NCBI GenBank assembly: GCA_910586215.1 | Contig: CAJUGH010000007.1 | Span: 98,706-162,705, forward strand | Length of the DNA stretch: 64,000 nucleotides | Direction: 5' to 3' | Source: an uncultured Acetatifactor sp. | GTDB lineage: Bacteria > Bacillota > Clostridia > Lachnospirales > Lachnospiraceae | Shown: piece by piece, positions 9,679-19,482 of the stretch | How the letters are laid out: every line of letters starts with the position of its first letter | Position numbering within the stretch: the stretch's first letter is position 1 | Position numbers and translations under genes: made by a program | The notes under the pieces: model-generated | Databases searched by the model: none | What the model was told of the DNA's origin: nothing | Seen by the model: only the letters and a program-made list of their open reading frames with translations

Positions 9679-10515
9679 ATGACCCAGATGATTGACGGCA
9701 AGAAGATCTCTCAGGAGGTCAAGGACGAACTGAAAGAGAAGGTGGCAGCCTTGAAGGCCCAGGGGAAAACATTTACCCTGGCAGTGATCCAGGTGGGCGC
9801 AGACCCTGCATCCAGCGTGTATGTGGGCAACAAGAAAAAGGCCTGTGCTTATATCGGCATAGAATCCCTGGCCTACGAACTGCCCCAGGAGACCACCCAG
9901 GAGGAACTCCTGGAACTGGTGGGGAAACTGAATGAGAACCCTGTGGTGGACGGCATCCTGGTACAGCTTCCCCTGCCAGGGCAGATCCAGGAGGACAAGG
10001 TGCTGTTAGCCATATCCCCCGAAAAGGATGTGGACGGCTTCCACCCTGCCAATGTGGGGAACCTTAGTATTGGCAGGCCAGGATATGTGTCCTGTACCCC
10101 GGCCGGGGTGATCCAGCTGCTGAAGCGTTCTGGCATCCAGATCGAAGGGAAGGAGTGCGTGGTACTGGGGCGCAGCAACATTGTGGGCAAACCCATGGCC
10201 ATGCTGCTGCTTCGGGAGAATGGTACTGTTACGGTCTGCCATTCCCGGACGCAGAACTTAAAGGAGATCACAAGGCGGGCAGACATCCTGGTGGTGGCCA
10301 TTGGCAAGCCTAAGTTTGTGGATGCCAGTTTTGTGAAGGAGGGGGCTGTGGTTATTGATGTGGGGATCCACCGGAACGAGGCGGGCAAACTTTGCGGGGA
10401 TGTGGACTTCGACAGTGTGGCGCCACACGCATCTGCCATTACGCCTGTGCCAGGCGGCGTAGGCCCCATGACCATCGCCATGCTGATGCACAATGTGGTG
10501 GAGGGCGGCAGGTGA
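9679..10515 (+). CDS. folD: Bifunctional methylenetetrahydrofolate dehydrogenase/cyclohydrolase
   Basis: FolD oxidises 5,10-methylene-THF to methenyl-THF with NADP and hydrolyses it to 10-formyl-THF in the cytoplasm. The sequence shows the family landmarks: VGADPASSVYVGNKKKAC with the catalytic Tyr-x-x-x-Lys, DGILVQLPLP, KDVDGFHPANVG, VVLGRSNIVGKPMAMLLL for nucleotide binding, and ITPVPGGVGPMTIAML at the end. The start at 9679 has AGGAGG nearby, giving 278 residues, which is the normal size; a longer in-frame extension overlaps the protease gene and is not needed. The stop codon overlaps the GTG start of a response regulator gene, so a housekeeping gene and a two-component system share a transcript. 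Confidence 0.95.
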   Translation: MTQMIDGKKISQEVKDELKEKVAALKAQGKTFTLAVIQVGADPASSVYVGNKKKACAYIGIESLAYELPQETTQEELLELVGKLNENPVVDGILVQLPLPGQIQEDKVLLAISPEKDVDGFHPANVGNLSIGRPGYVSCTPAGVIQLLKRSGIQIEGKECVVLGRSNIVGKPMAMLLLRENGTVTVCHSRTQNLKEITRRADILVVAIGKPKFVDASFVKEGAVVIDVGIHRNEAGKLCGDVDFDSVAPHASAITPVPGGVGPMTIAMLMHNVVEGGR

Positions 10516-11228
10516 GCCGAAACAGGGAAGGCACGATCAAAGTGATGCTGTGTGATGACATCAAGTCGGTTAGGGATTACTTCCAGAAAACCATTGATGC
10601 CCAGGAGGATATGGAGGTAGTCTGTGCGGCCTCCTCCGGGGAGGAGGCAGTTTCCTATCTGGCAGACGGCGGGGAACTGCCGGATATCATCCTGATGGAT
10701 ATCCAGATGGAGGAGGAAAAAGCAGGGATTTCTGCCACCCAGAAGATACATGGGCAATATCCCGGGATCCGCATTCTGATGCTGACAATCCATGCCAATG
10801 ATGATCTCTTGATCGAAGCATACCTTGCAGGGGCCGTGGATTACATTGTGAAGGATGTGGAGCCACAGACCATCTGTGCCACGCTGCGCAATGCCAAGGA
10901 AAATGAACATTTTATCGGTTCCATTATCCGGGAGAAGACCCGGGAGAAGCTGAACAGGAACCGGACAATGGAAATCAGCCTGATGTTCTTCATAAACAAG
11001 ATGTCCAAGCTGACCAACAGCGAGTGGAGGATCCTGCGGCAGCTCTATGAGGGTAAGAAACGGCGGGAAATTGCCAGGACGGAGGTTTTGTCAGAGGAGA
11101 CGGTGAAACTGCATATCAGGCATATCCTACGGAAATTAGGGTTTGAGACCTCCAGGGAGATGGTGGATTATCTGAAGAAACTGAACATTATGGTTTATTT
11201 TGACTGGGAGGCGGTACAGGGGGAATGA
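10512..11228 (+). CDS. NarL/LuxR-type response regulator
   Basis: The 238-residue protein has a receiver domain (about 10-130) starting VMLCDDIKSVRDYF, with phosphoacceptor D63 in IILMDIQM and the lysine in YIVKDVEP. A LuxR-type helix-turn-helix follows at about 165-225: LTNSEWRILRQLYEGKKRREIA and EETVKLHIRHILRKLGF. The GTG at 10512 overlaps the folD stop and has GGAGGGC upstream; ATG 10545 is an alternative. The stop overlaps the ATG of the kinase by four bases, so the pair is translationally coupled. The usual DGL/LT recognition sequence is diverged, and the target genes cannot be read from the sequence. Confidence 0.85.
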   Translation: MSRNREGTIKVMLCDDIKSVRDYFQKTIDAQEDMEVVCAASSGEEAVSYLADGGELPDIILMDIQMEEEKAGISATQKIHGQYPGIRILMLTIHANDDLLIEAYLAGAVDYIVKDVEPQTICATLRNAKENEHFIGSIIREKTREKLNRNRTMEISLMFFINKMSKLTNSEWRILRQLYEGKKRREIARTEVLSEETVKLHIRHILRKLGFETSREMVDYLKKLNIMVYFDWEAVQGE

Positions 11229-12781
11229 TCTGGTTTCTGGTGGCGGTGATGGTGGTCTTAAGCATTCTGCTGGTGGTAAAATGGAACAATTTCTATGGGC
11301 TGGTTTTTGCCCTGGGTTTCCTGGCGATTGAGATCCTGATTCTGGTTATGGTCTTAAGCACTGCCAAGTTTGCCACATACCCCTACCATACCCAGGGGGA
11401 ATATTATGTATACCGTGAAATCATGAAGGTCAAGGTCAATTTTTTTGACTTGAAACGGATTGTGAATGGCAGTGTGTGGCTGTTCTGTATCCTTATGCTT
11501 CTGGTGGCCTGGAAAAATACAAGTCCGCACAAGGTACAGGAATACCTGGCTTATGGATGCGCCTGTGTGACCTTAAGCGTGTGGATCCTGTTGGTGGATT
11601 CTGTGGACATGCATGAGAGACTGTATATCATGCGGCACACCAGGGGAATGGATGTGACAGCGCTGCTGATATTTATCCGGGGCGGGGAACTGGCATTGGT
11701 ATTTTTGTGCTGTCTGGCACCTCTTTGGAGGCTGGCATGCCTGATCCGCCATACTCGATTTCTGATCCGAAAAAAATATCTGTGGGCCGTGTCGGTTTCT
11801 ACGGGTATCTTGATAGCAATTTTCTTGTTTATCATCCTAAGTGCCCCGGTTAAGTATTACGCCTGGGATTACCAGGCCAATGATTTTCACAAGCTGTACG
11901 GATTCTATAAGGATTCCCTTCTGGCATCTAAGTTCGTCTGGCTGTTTTTGTTTGTGGTGGGAATCCTTCTCCTTCTGGTGCGATTTGATGTGCTGAAGGA
12001 GAAGAGCTTTGTGAAGAGAAAGTGGTCTTATCGGAATGCCATGATCCGTCTAAAAGATCTGCGGCATGTCTTCCATAGTTATAAGAATGCCATGTTTTCC
12101 ATCGAATGTATGTGCAAGGTGGTACTGGAGGAATACGGGAAGCCGGAGGGAGAGCAGGCAGCCCGTGAGATTGCGGCAGCAGCGGGCAGTTACCGCATGC
12201 AGAGTAATAAGTTCCTGAATATTTACAGCCAGCCGGATCTGGAATGGGAGAGATTCCACCTGGAGGATGCCGTGATGGAAGCCAGGAAGCGTGTGGGCTA
12301 TATGCAGGGGATTTCCATAGAAATATACGGGGAACCTGATAGGATAGGTTCCAGGTCCCGGAGGGATCTTGTGGACCCGGAAGACAGGTGCGGGGAAACC
12401 GGACATGACAATATGGATTCCGGGCAGGATTCTGTATTCGGCGACTATGAGGCCATTGTGGAGATGTTCGTGAATCTGCTCAACAATGCACGTGAGGCCA
12501 TCCAGAAGAGGGGAGATGGGGAAGGACATATCAGAATTGAACTGTGGACGGAGGATACCCTGGTGTGTGCCAGCATCCGGGACAATGGGGAGGGCATGGA
12601 CAAAAAAGTGTTAAAGAATCTGTACACGCCCTTCTTCACTACCAGGAAAACATTCCACAACTGGGGCCTGGGCATGTCGCAGATCCGGAAAACCGTAGAT
12701 TCCCACCAGGGATTTATCGATGTGGACAGCAAGTGGGGCAGGTATACGGAATTTCAGATAGCAATCCCAAGGGATCTGTGA
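11225..12781 (+). CDS. Membrane sensor histidine kinase, partner of the upstream regulator
   Basis: The 518-residue protein has about seven hydrophobic segments in residues 1-255, with no large outside loop, so the signal is probably sensed in or at the membrane. A dimerisation region follows with RLKDLRHVFHSYKN; H281 is the likely phosphorylated residue, with a second His at 284. The ATPase domain has the N box (MFVNLLNNAREAI), G1 (DNGEGMD) and G2 (NWGLGMSQI) in order. The H box differs from the common HExR form and is closer to HPK families with an H-x-x-x-N element. The gene overlaps the regulator by four bases and ends the folD operon. Confidence 0.82.
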   Translation: MIWFLVAVMVVLSILLVVKWNNFYGLVFALGFLAIEILILVMVLSTAKFATYPYHTQGEYYVYREIMKVKVNFFDLKRIVNGSVWLFCILMLLVAWKNTSPHKVQEYLAYGCACVTLSVWILLVDSVDMHERLYIMRHTRGMDVTALLIFIRGGELALVFLCCLAPLWRLACLIRHTRFLIRKKYLWAVSVSTGILIAIFLFIILSAPVKYYAWDYQANDFHKLYGFYKDSLLASKFVWLFLFVVGILLLLVRFDVLKEKSFVKRKWSYRNAMIRLKDLRHVFHSYKNAMFSIECMCKVVLEEYGKPEGEQAAREIAAAAGSYRMQSNKFLNIYSQPDLEWERFHLEDAVMEARKRVGYMQGISIEIYGEPDRIGSRSRRDLVDPEDRCGETGHDNMDSGQDSVFGDYEAIVEMFVNLLNNAREAIQKRGDGEGHIRIELWTEDTLVCASIRDNGEGMDKKVLKNLYTPFFTTRKTFHNWGLGMSQIRKTVDSHQGFIDVDSKWGRYTEFQIAIPRDL

Positions 12782-13116
12782 GGGAAAGAGGATATCCCTT
12801 CTTCCAGGCGGCTGTGGCAGCAAATCTGCCAATCGCCTGAAAGAGGGGATTTTTGCGTCAAAAGTTCAGCCATGCTTCGCGATATGGGCGAAAATCGTGC
12901 TTGGCCAGTGGGAAGCGGGATCTGTCTGTAAACAGGAACAGGGGGATAAAAGTTACCCCTGTCCGATCAAGGGCCGCGTGTTAAAATAGGTACTGTAGGG
13001 ATTGTTCAGTTACTTTTCACGGGGTGGTGGCGTGACAGGTAGCCTGGAGATATGGGTTGGTAAGTCCGCAAGAGGCTATGAAAATAATTCTCTTTAAGCC
13101 AGCAGGAGGTGTACAT
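12782..13116. other. Intergenic stretch with a hairpin and a dispersed-repeat copy
   Basis: No gene is supported in these 335 bases. ACAGGGG (12938-12944) and CCCCTGT (12956-12962) form a 7-bp stem that could end the folD operon, but no T tract follows. At about 13007-13036 the sequence GTTACTTTTCACGGGGTGG is shared with the inverted repeat copy near 28.7 kb. AGGAGGT at 13104-13110 is the ribosome site of the next gene. Confidence 0.45.
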
Positions 13117-14112
13117 ATGACAGGAGAAATCTTCGGGACACATAGAAAAATAGGGATAAGGGGAACCAAAGGGGAGCCGGAGGGCTATCTCTACCAGCTT
13201 GACAACAGGAGCGGTGTCATGGTGCGGGAGGCCTGTTTTGACACAGGAAAGGGAGGAAAACCGTTTCGGATCCTGCATGTGACGGATCTGCACCTGCATG
13301 CCATCAATGAACAGGATGAGCGGGAGGAGAATCCGGCAGTGTATGGTTCCCTGCAGCATAGGATGGCATTCCGGAACCGGAGTACGTTACCCAACCTGGA
13401 AAAGGTGCTGGCCCTTGTGGAGGGCTTTGACCAGGTCATTATCACTGGGGATGCCATCGACTATCTGACCTGGGGTTCCCTGGAACTCCTACAGGAATAT
13501 GTGTGGGACAGACTGCCCGGGGTCTGGGTGACAGTGGGGGGCCATGAACTGACCAGGGTCATGGAGGGGGAGGTGCCGGATCCTACCACCCTGGAGTCAC
13601 GCTATGGGATCCTCGGACAGTATTGGAGACATGATATGGCATATTGTTCCAGGATACTGGGGGACAAAGCCATGCTGATCCAGATGAACAATGGGGAGTC
13701 ACGGTACCTGGAAGGAGAATACCACAGGCTGCTAAGAGACCTGGATGCGGCCAGAAAAAGGCGTCTTCTGGTACTGCTGTTTCAGCATGAACCCCTCTGT
13801 ACCCACAATCCTGCAGAGAAAGAAGTGCTGCCCCTGCGGGCAAATGATGGAACTGGAACCTGTAATTTCTGTGATTCTTTTCTGGGGTGTGCGGACAGCG
13901 ATGAGATGACGAAGAGGGTTTGTGGATTGATCCGCAGGAATGCGGATATCATAAAGGGAGTATTCTGCGGTCACTGGCACAGCGATTTCTATACACAGAT
14001 CCAGGGGTTCTGTACACAGGATGGTGTGCGGGTGAAAAAGGATATTCCCCAGTATGTCCTCACGGGCAATATGTATGATAATGGGCATGTGATGGCAATT
14101 ACCATCAAGTAG
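13117..14112 (+). CDS. Calcineurin-like metallophosphoesterase
   Basis: All five metal-binding motifs of the calcineurin-like phosphoesterase fold are present in order: HVTDLHLH, VIITGDAIDYL, VTVGGHEL (NHE-like position), FQHEPL and GVFCGHWHSD. The 331-residue protein has no signal peptide, so it should act in the cytoplasm on a phosphoester that cannot be named from sequence. The chosen ATG has AGGAGGT at 7 bases; the longer frame has no ribosome site. It sits 242 bp before a sugar ABC importer on the same strand and may belong to the same unit, perhaps acting on an imported phosphodiester compound (inference). Confidence 0.78.
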   Translation: MTGEIFGTHRKIGIRGTKGEPEGYLYQLDNRSGVMVREACFDTGKGGKPFRILHVTDLHLHAINEQDEREENPAVYGSLQHRMAFRNRSTLPNLEKVLALVEGFDQVIITGDAIDYLTWGSLELLQEYVWDRLPGVWVTVGGHELTRVMEGEVPDPTTLESRYGILGQYWRHDMAYCSRILGDKAMLIQMNNGESRYLEGEYHRLLRDLDAARKRRLLVLLFQHEPLCTHNPAEKEVLPLRANDGTGTCNFCDSFLGCADSDEMTKRVCGLIRRNADIIKGVFCGHWHSDFYTQIQGFCTQDGVRVKKDIPQYVLTGNMYDNGHVMAITIK

Positions 14113-14354
14113 ACGGATATAAGACATATGCCGTCTTCTGGTGGCTGGGTTCTGCTGTAAGGCAGCAGAGGGGCAACATAACCCAGGCAAGAAAGGTGCT
14201 GGCAGCAACACCTTGGGAATGGCGTGAGGTAACGGTACCCGTGGACTATGTGTATGGGGGTAGAAAAGACAACCCTTATAGGCAGAAACAACCTGTGCTA
14301 TCCTAAAGATGTCAACCGGGATGACGAAAGAAGAAAAGAGACAGGAGGAAGCAT

Positions 14355-15827
14355 ATGTTGAAGAAGAAAATCGCAGCTATCACAAGCATGGTCCTGGTGG
14401 CCGGGCTGCTGGGTGCCTGTAACCCTGGCCCGGATGCAGGGCAGGATACAGAGGGGACAGGTGCAGCTGGCAGTGCAGGGAACAGTAGCCAGTCTTCCCC
14501 GGATGGGGAGGGGAAGGAAGTGACAGTGGTGACCTATTGGAACGAATCCAGCGGAGAGAAGGCATTCCAGGAGGAAATCGTGGAACTGTTCAATTCCACG
14601 ATAGGAAAAGAGAATCATGTGAAGATTGAGATGGAACATGTGGAGAGCGGGGACTATGACCAGCAGCTTGCCGTAGCCTTCCAGAATGGTGTCCAGCCGG
14701 ATATTGTATATGTCAGAAGTACGAACCTTGCAGAGTATGCGGAAAAAGGCTATTTGGCTTCCCTGGATGAGGTGCCTGGCATTGAGGAGACTGTGAAGAA
14801 TAGCAATGCCACACAGGTCATTGGGGAGAATGCATGGCGGGGAAAGATGTACATGCTGCCACAGGGAGCCAGGACCATAGGGCTGGCCTACAACAAGGAT
14901 CTGTTCCAGGCGGCCGGGATCGTGGATGAAAACGGGGAGGCCAGGCCGCCTGTCACGCTGGCTGAGATGGTGGAGGATGCCAGGCTTCTGACAGATGTGG
15001 GGAAGCAGCAGTTTGGTTTCTGTGCCCCGCTGGGTTGGGGACCGGCATTTGTACAGTATTATATCGCCCTGCCGTCCCAGTCTTCCTCGGGAATGGTGAA
15101 CGGCTATTACAACTATCAGACAGGGGCATATGATTTTGAAGGTGTCAGGCCCATGGCAGAGGCCCTCTTGCAGATGAAGGCAGACGGGAGCATCTATCCC
15201 GGGGCAGAAGGCCTGGACAATGACCCGGCCAGGGCCAGGTTTGCCGAAGGTGCCATCGGCATGATGATGACGGCACAGTGGGACTGTGCGGTGTGGAATG
15301 ACCAGTTCCCGGCAAAGTGTGACTGGGGAGTGGTACCGATTCCCGTGGAGAATGCGGAGGATGCCTATGTACAGTATTGCGGCAGCAGTTATTCCTATGC
15401 CATTGCAGCCAAAGGGCTCTCGGAAGGCAGGGGAGAAGCCATTGGTCTGGTGTTCGCCTATCTTCATGGGGAGGATATGACCATCCGCAGATGTGAAGCC
15501 GGAATGGAGATTCCCTGGAATTCAGATGTGGTGGCCAAATGTGATTTTTCAAACAGCCCTAAGGGCTGGGATGATTTCTGTAATGTGAGGAAGGCTTCCT
15601 CCATGGTCAATTATGCGGTAAAGGGATATGACCTGGATGGTCTGGATTCTTTCGAGACGGAATTCCTCAATAAAGTCTGGAGCGGCGAGGAAAGCCTGGA
15701 CTGGTGGGTGGAAGAGATGACGAAGCGCTACAATGAGGCTGCCGGACGCTATATGGAGAACAATCCGGGAGAAGTTGCCGATGCCATGGCAGGACGGCAG
15801 GATCCCTCCCTGGATCTGCATAGATAA
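14355..15827 (+). CDS. Sugar ABC importer, substrate-binding lipoprotein (family 1)
   Basis: The N-terminus MLKKKIAAITSMVLVAGLLG then AC is a lipoprotein signal with the lipidated Cys near residue 22. A Gly/Ser-rich linker follows, and then a family-1 extracellular binding protein fold (VTVVTYWNESSGEKAFQEEI at the start; DIVYVRSTNLAEYAEKGYL). At 490 residues it fits carbohydrate-type (MalE/UgpB-like) binding proteins. It captures its ligand outside the membrane and hands it to the two permeases encoded next. No ATPase gene is in this operon, so a shared MsmK-type ATPase elsewhere in the genome is expected. The ligand is unknown. Confidence 0.85.
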   Translation: MLKKKIAAITSMVLVAGLLGACNPGPDAGQDTEGTGAAGSAGNSSQSSPDGEGKEVTVVTYWNESSGEKAFQEEIVELFNSTIGKENHVKIEMEHVESGDYDQQLAVAFQNGVQPDIVYVRSTNLAEYAEKGYLASLDEVPGIEETVKNSNATQVIGENAWRGKMYMLPQGARTIGLAYNKDLFQAAGIVDENGEARPPVTLAEMVEDARLLTDVGKQQFGFCAPLGWGPAFVQYYIALPSQSSSGMVNGYYNYQTGAYDFEGVRPMAEALLQMKADGSIYPGAEGLDNDPARARFAEGAIGMMMTAQWDCAVWNDQFPAKCDWGVVPIPVENAEDAYVQYCGSSYSYAIAAKGLSEGRGEAIGLVFAYLHGEDMTIRRCEAGMEIPWNSDVVAKCDFSNSPKGWDDFCNVRKASSMVNYAVKGYDLDGLDSFETEFLNKVWSGEESLDWWVEEMTKRYNEAAGRYMENNPGEVADAMAGRQDPSLDLHR

Positions 15828-16020
15828 ATGTGGGCCAGAGCCAGGCGAATCACATACCCCGTTGGCTACAGAGGGGTTGTTGACTGCCCACGGGATTAGA
15901 ATCGGAAGCTGTCCTGAGAGGGAAGACCACACCAGCTGACCAGGGGAGGACACCTGGCGCACCGGTATGGAGCGAACCAAACAGGGCAGCTTTTGAACAG
16001 AAAGGAGAGAGGAGAGCATT

Positions 16021-16926
16021 TTGCGCAAGAAGACGAAGAGGACACTCATCTGCTATGCCATATTGTCCCCACAGATCATCGGATTTTTGGTATTTTCCCT
16101 GTATCCCATTCTCTGGGCTGCCAGCAAGGCCTTTTACTACTATACAGGGACACCATCGGCCACAAGGTTTGTGGGACTTGAGAATTTCATTAGGATATTC
16201 ACAGTGGACAGTTCTTACTGGAAGACCTGGGGCAATACGCTGCTGTTCACATTTGGGAAACTGCCCCTGGAACTGCCCCTGGCACTTGGAATCGCCCTGT
16301 GCCTGAGAAAGGGGTTGAGGGGTGCCGGTTTTTTCCGGGCACTGTTCTATCTGCCCTGCATCATCAGTGTAGCCATTGTGGGTCTGATCTTCAGCAATCT
16401 CTTTGACTATTTTGGGTTTATCAATGCCTGGCTGGTGAAGGCCGGCATTGTGGATACGCCCATAGACTGGTTTTCCAGTGCCTGGAGTGCCAGGGCTGCC
16501 TTGATTGCAGGCTCCATATGGAGCAGCTTCGGCATCAATGTGCTGTATTTTATATCCGCACTGTCCAATGTACCGGAGGAATTGTATGAATGTGCCCGGC
16601 TGGACGGTGCTTCCGGCTGGACTACCTTCCGGAAAATCACCATGCCCATGATAGCCCCCGTATTTTCCACGATTCTGCTGCTGGCCATAAATGGAACCTT
16701 ACAGACCTGTGAATACATTCTGGCTACCACAAAGGGGGCGCCCCATGGCTCTACCTACACGGTGATGGCCTATGTGGTGAATCGGTTCGTGCCAGGCTTC
16801 GCGGAAATGGGGGTTAATGTGGGATATGGCTGTGCCCTGGCCTTGGTCACGGCCGTCATCATGGGCATGGTTGCCCTGGTGTACACGAAACTGACGGCAA
16901 GGTTACAGAATATCTATGGAAACTAA
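16021..16926 (+). CDS. Sugar ABC importer permease (MalF/UgpA type)
   Basis: This is a 301-residue inner-membrane permease with six hydrophobic segments. The EAA-type loop reads ELYECARLDGASGWTTFRKI-like (about 190-210), the docking site for the ATPase. The start is TTG at 16021, with GGAGAGAGGAGAG just upstream. It lies between the binding protein and the second permease and forms the heterodimeric channel with the latter. The N-terminal LICYAILSPQIIGFLVFSLY is typical of the first permease of CUT1-type importers. Confidence 0.87.
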   Translation: MRKKTKRTLICYAILSPQIIGFLVFSLYPILWAASKAFYYYTGTPSATRFVGLENFIRIFTVDSSYWKTWGNTLLFTFGKLPLELPLALGIALCLRKGLRGAGFFRALFYLPCIISVAIVGLIFSNLFDYFGFINAWLVKAGIVDTPIDWFSSAWSARAALIAGSIWSSFGINVLYFISALSNVPEELYECARLDGASGWTTFRKITMPMIAPVFSTILLLAINGTLQTCEYILATTKGAPHGSTYTVMAYVVNRFVPGFAEMGVNVGYGCALALVTAVIMGMVALVYTKLTARLQNIYGN

Positions 16927-16964
16927 TGCAATGACCAGATTTGACAGGAAAGGAAGGGACGGCA

Positions 16965-17831
16965 ATGAGAAATCCAAGGAAGGGTGGAAGGAGACTGATT
17001 AAGGTGGGAAAGTATCTGTTCCTGGGCGTGGTTGCCATATTCGTGATCATGCCCATTGCCTATACCATATCCTCCTCTTTTAAGACAAATGCAGAGATTA
17101 TGGCGCATCCGGAGCATTTCTGGCCGGAGGTGCCCACGCTGGAAAACTACAGGATTGCTTGGCAGGACAAAGATTTCAATATCCCCCGCATGTTTTGGAA
17201 CAGCACAATATATACGGTACTGTGTATGTTGTTCACCGTTACTACATCTGCCCTGGCAGGCTATGTGTTTGCCAGGGGCGGGGATTTTGCAGGAAGTAAG
17301 CTTCTTTTTGCTATTTTTTCTTCGCTGATGTTCCTCAATATGGGTACCATAACGATCTATCCGATTTTTCAGGTGCTGGGGATCTTGAAGCTGTCTTCGT
17401 CCCTGTGGGGGCTGATCGTGATGCGTTTCTTCAGTGTAGGGATCATCAATATCTATCTGGTGAGAAGCTATATTAGGACGATCCCGCCACAACTGGACGA
17501 GGCGGCAGGGATGGACGGATGCAGTTTCCTGGGGATTTTCTTCCGAATCATGGTGCCCCTGTTAAAACCCATCCTGGCCACCATCAGTATCCTGGCCTTC
17601 AATGCCTCCTGGAATGAATATCTGATGCCCACCCTGTTCACCTTGAACAACAGGCAGCAGAGAACCTTGATCGTGGGTATCATGAGCCTGAAGAACGCAG
17701 GGGTGTCTGCCGCCAACTGGAACCTTATGCTGGCCGGAGCCACCATAGCCATGCTGCCCATTCTGGTGGTTTATGCCATAGCCAACCGGTATTTTGTGGA
17801 AGGGCTGACGGCAGGAGCCTTGAAGGGATAG
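16965..17831 (+). CDS. Sugar ABC importer permease (MalG/AraQ type)
   Basis: This second permease of the importer has 288 residues, six membrane segments, and an EAA loop LDEAAGMDGCSFLGIFFRI. It ends with RYFVEGLTAGALKG, the usual C-terminus of CUT1 permeases. I chose ATG 16965, which has AAGGAAGGG upstream; a TTG at 16941 is an alternative. A degenerate copy of this gene's 3' end and the following bases reappears at 19460-19560, listed separately. Confidence 0.87.
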   Translation: MRNPRKGGRRLIKVGKYLFLGVVAIFVIMPIAYTISSSFKTNAEIMAHPEHFWPEVPTLENYRIAWQDKDFNIPRMFWNSTIYTVLCMLFTVTTSALAGYVFARGGDFAGSKLLFAIFSSLMFLNMGTITIYPIFQVLGILKLSSSLWGLIVMRFFSVGIINIYLVRSYIRTIPPQLDEAAGMDGCSFLGIFFRIMVPLLKPILATISILAFNASWNEYLMPTLFTLNNRQQRTLIVGIMSLKNAGVSAANWNLMLAGATIAMLPILVVYAIANRYFVEGLTAGALKG

Positions 17832-17977
17832 AAGAGCGGCAGATACTGGATTCCCATCCTGAAACAGGGTTTGCGTTCTGTGGAAAGAGGGTACTGATCG
17901 GAAAAGGGAAATCGTAACAGTTTGGCTTGAACGGCTACGGAAAATATGGCATCGGTACGGCATGGAGGAGAAGGGAT

Positions 17978-18731
17978 ATGATCTGGAAGAACATGGAGAT
18001 TCATAATGTGGCAGAACTGGTGGAAAAGGACGGCGGTGTCACCTGGGTGAGGGTTCCGGAAAGGGTGCGGGAGAACATGGAGACCCAGATGGGACCGATG
18101 GTGGCGGGGAATGCCACCGGGGTGGAGCTTCGGTTCGTGATGAAAGGGGATGAAGTGAAGATCCGTATGGCATCCCTGTGCCAGGAGACTGCAGTTTTCC
18201 ATGTATTCTGGGGCGCCATCCAGGGAGGCTGGGAGGATCATGAGGTAGATAAATATGTGTCGGGAGATCCCCGGGAGTATGTGATCAGGAAAAGGGACAA
18301 TATGGCTACATTGAAACGGATGGCAGCGGAATCCGGGCAGGAGTGGGATCCGGAGGTGGTCCGTGTGGTCTTTGACAGGGGGAACTTTGTGCTGTATGAC
18401 GTGGCAGGGGAGATGGAACCGCCTAAGAAGGAGCAATGTCCCAGGAGAACCCTTCTGGCCTACGGCTCTTCCATTACCCACGGTTCCAATTCCCTGGACG
18501 CTTCCCATTCCTGGGTGTGGCAGGTGGCGTATCGTCTACAGATGGATTACAGGAACCTGGGAATGGCAGGCAGCTGGATATGGCAATGTGACTTACATAG
18601 ATGGCCTGGAACTTCTGGGGGATATGTCCTTGATCTCGGCAGATGAGGTGCATCCCAATATATACGGGGTGCAGCAGATTGCAGACCGACTGGCAGAGCG
18701 CCTGCGGGCTGGCAGGAAGGTGCTTCCTTGA
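17978..18731 (+). pseudogene. SGNH/GDSL hydrolase broken by an internal out-of-frame deletion
   Basis: The 5' frame begins at 17978 (AGGAG 7 bases upstream) and encodes an N-terminal carbohydrate-binding-like beta domain. It continues to the SGNH block I, LLAYGSSITHGSNS, with the nucleophile Ser, and then NLGMAGS. There the frame breaks. In another frame the true C-terminus continues with VTYIDGLELLGD and the catalytic block V, SADEVHPNIYGVQQIA, ending at 18731. The central blocks II and III, roughly 100 residues in relatives, are missing. So a deletion near 18580-18595 removed the middle of a carbohydrate esterase. It follows a sugar importer and was probably part of that operon. Confidence 0.7.
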
Positions 18732-18930
18732 CGGCTTATAAATAAGATTGATGATGAGTAAAGGGCTGTTGCGATAAGCGGCAGTCCTTTATACTGTCTT
18801 ATATGCTGTAAGGCGTTGCTTTGAAGAGAAGACAAAAAACATATATTCAGAAACAAAATCAAATAGGAATTGGTAAGGAGGTGTGTGATAATAAAAACAG
18901 TTTAAGTAGATAGAAACAGAGGGAGAATCC

Positions 18931-19482
18931 ATGAGAGAGAAAATACTTTTTATGCCGCATGCAAATATTCAATATTCCCAGTTACACCCCGATAGGCGGC
19001 GCTGGGTAATGAAGAATTGCTATGAGAAGATATTTGATGTGGTGGCAGAGGGTGGTTATCGGATTGCATTTGAGGCCAGTGGACGCACCATAGAGGAGAT
19101 GGCGCATCAGGCGCCAGAGGTGTTAGACAAGCTGAAGGCTTTGCTGAGAGAAGGGCGTATAGAAGCAGTGGGTTCTCCCTATACCCGTTGTATGTTGGGG
19201 AATATGCCGCCTAAAATGGGATTGATTTCCTTAAAACATGGTCTGGATGTGTGGGAAAGATATACGGGAGTGCGACCAGTGACAGGCTGGAACCCGGAGT
19301 GTGGGTGGGCATCTTATATCCCTGACCTGTACAAACAGGCAGGTTTTCAAACCTTGATTATGGATGCGGATTCCTTTTTCTTATCTTTTGACGAGATTCG
19401 TGAGGCCACTGGGCTAGCGGGTGGCACAGACCAGCATGGTGTTGAAAAATCTTTTTGCCCGGTTATTTCACGTAAAAACTGA
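18931..19482 (+). pseudogene. Truncated GH57-like glycoside hydrolase (N-terminal part)
   Basis: About 165 residues match the N-terminal part of a GH57/GH38-type barrel: REKILFMPHANIQYSQL, an EASGRTIEEM segment, REGRIEAVGSPYTRCML, and GWNPECGWASYIPDLYKQAG. Relatives are several hundred residues long, so most of the catalytic barrel, including the acid/base region, is missing. Sense is lost near 19430, where the sequence runs into a scrap of an ABC permease gene. The exact glycosidase family is uncertain, and activity is unlikely. Confidence 0.55.

Noticed and set aside
10392..10511. Longer start for the response regulator inside folD
   Set aside because: The extension is Arg/Cys/His-rich folD shadow; GTG 10512 with overlap coupling fits better.
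14298..15467. 389-residue minus-strand frame opposite the binding-protein gene
   Set aside because: It is the shadow of a well-supported lipoprotein gene and has no family features.
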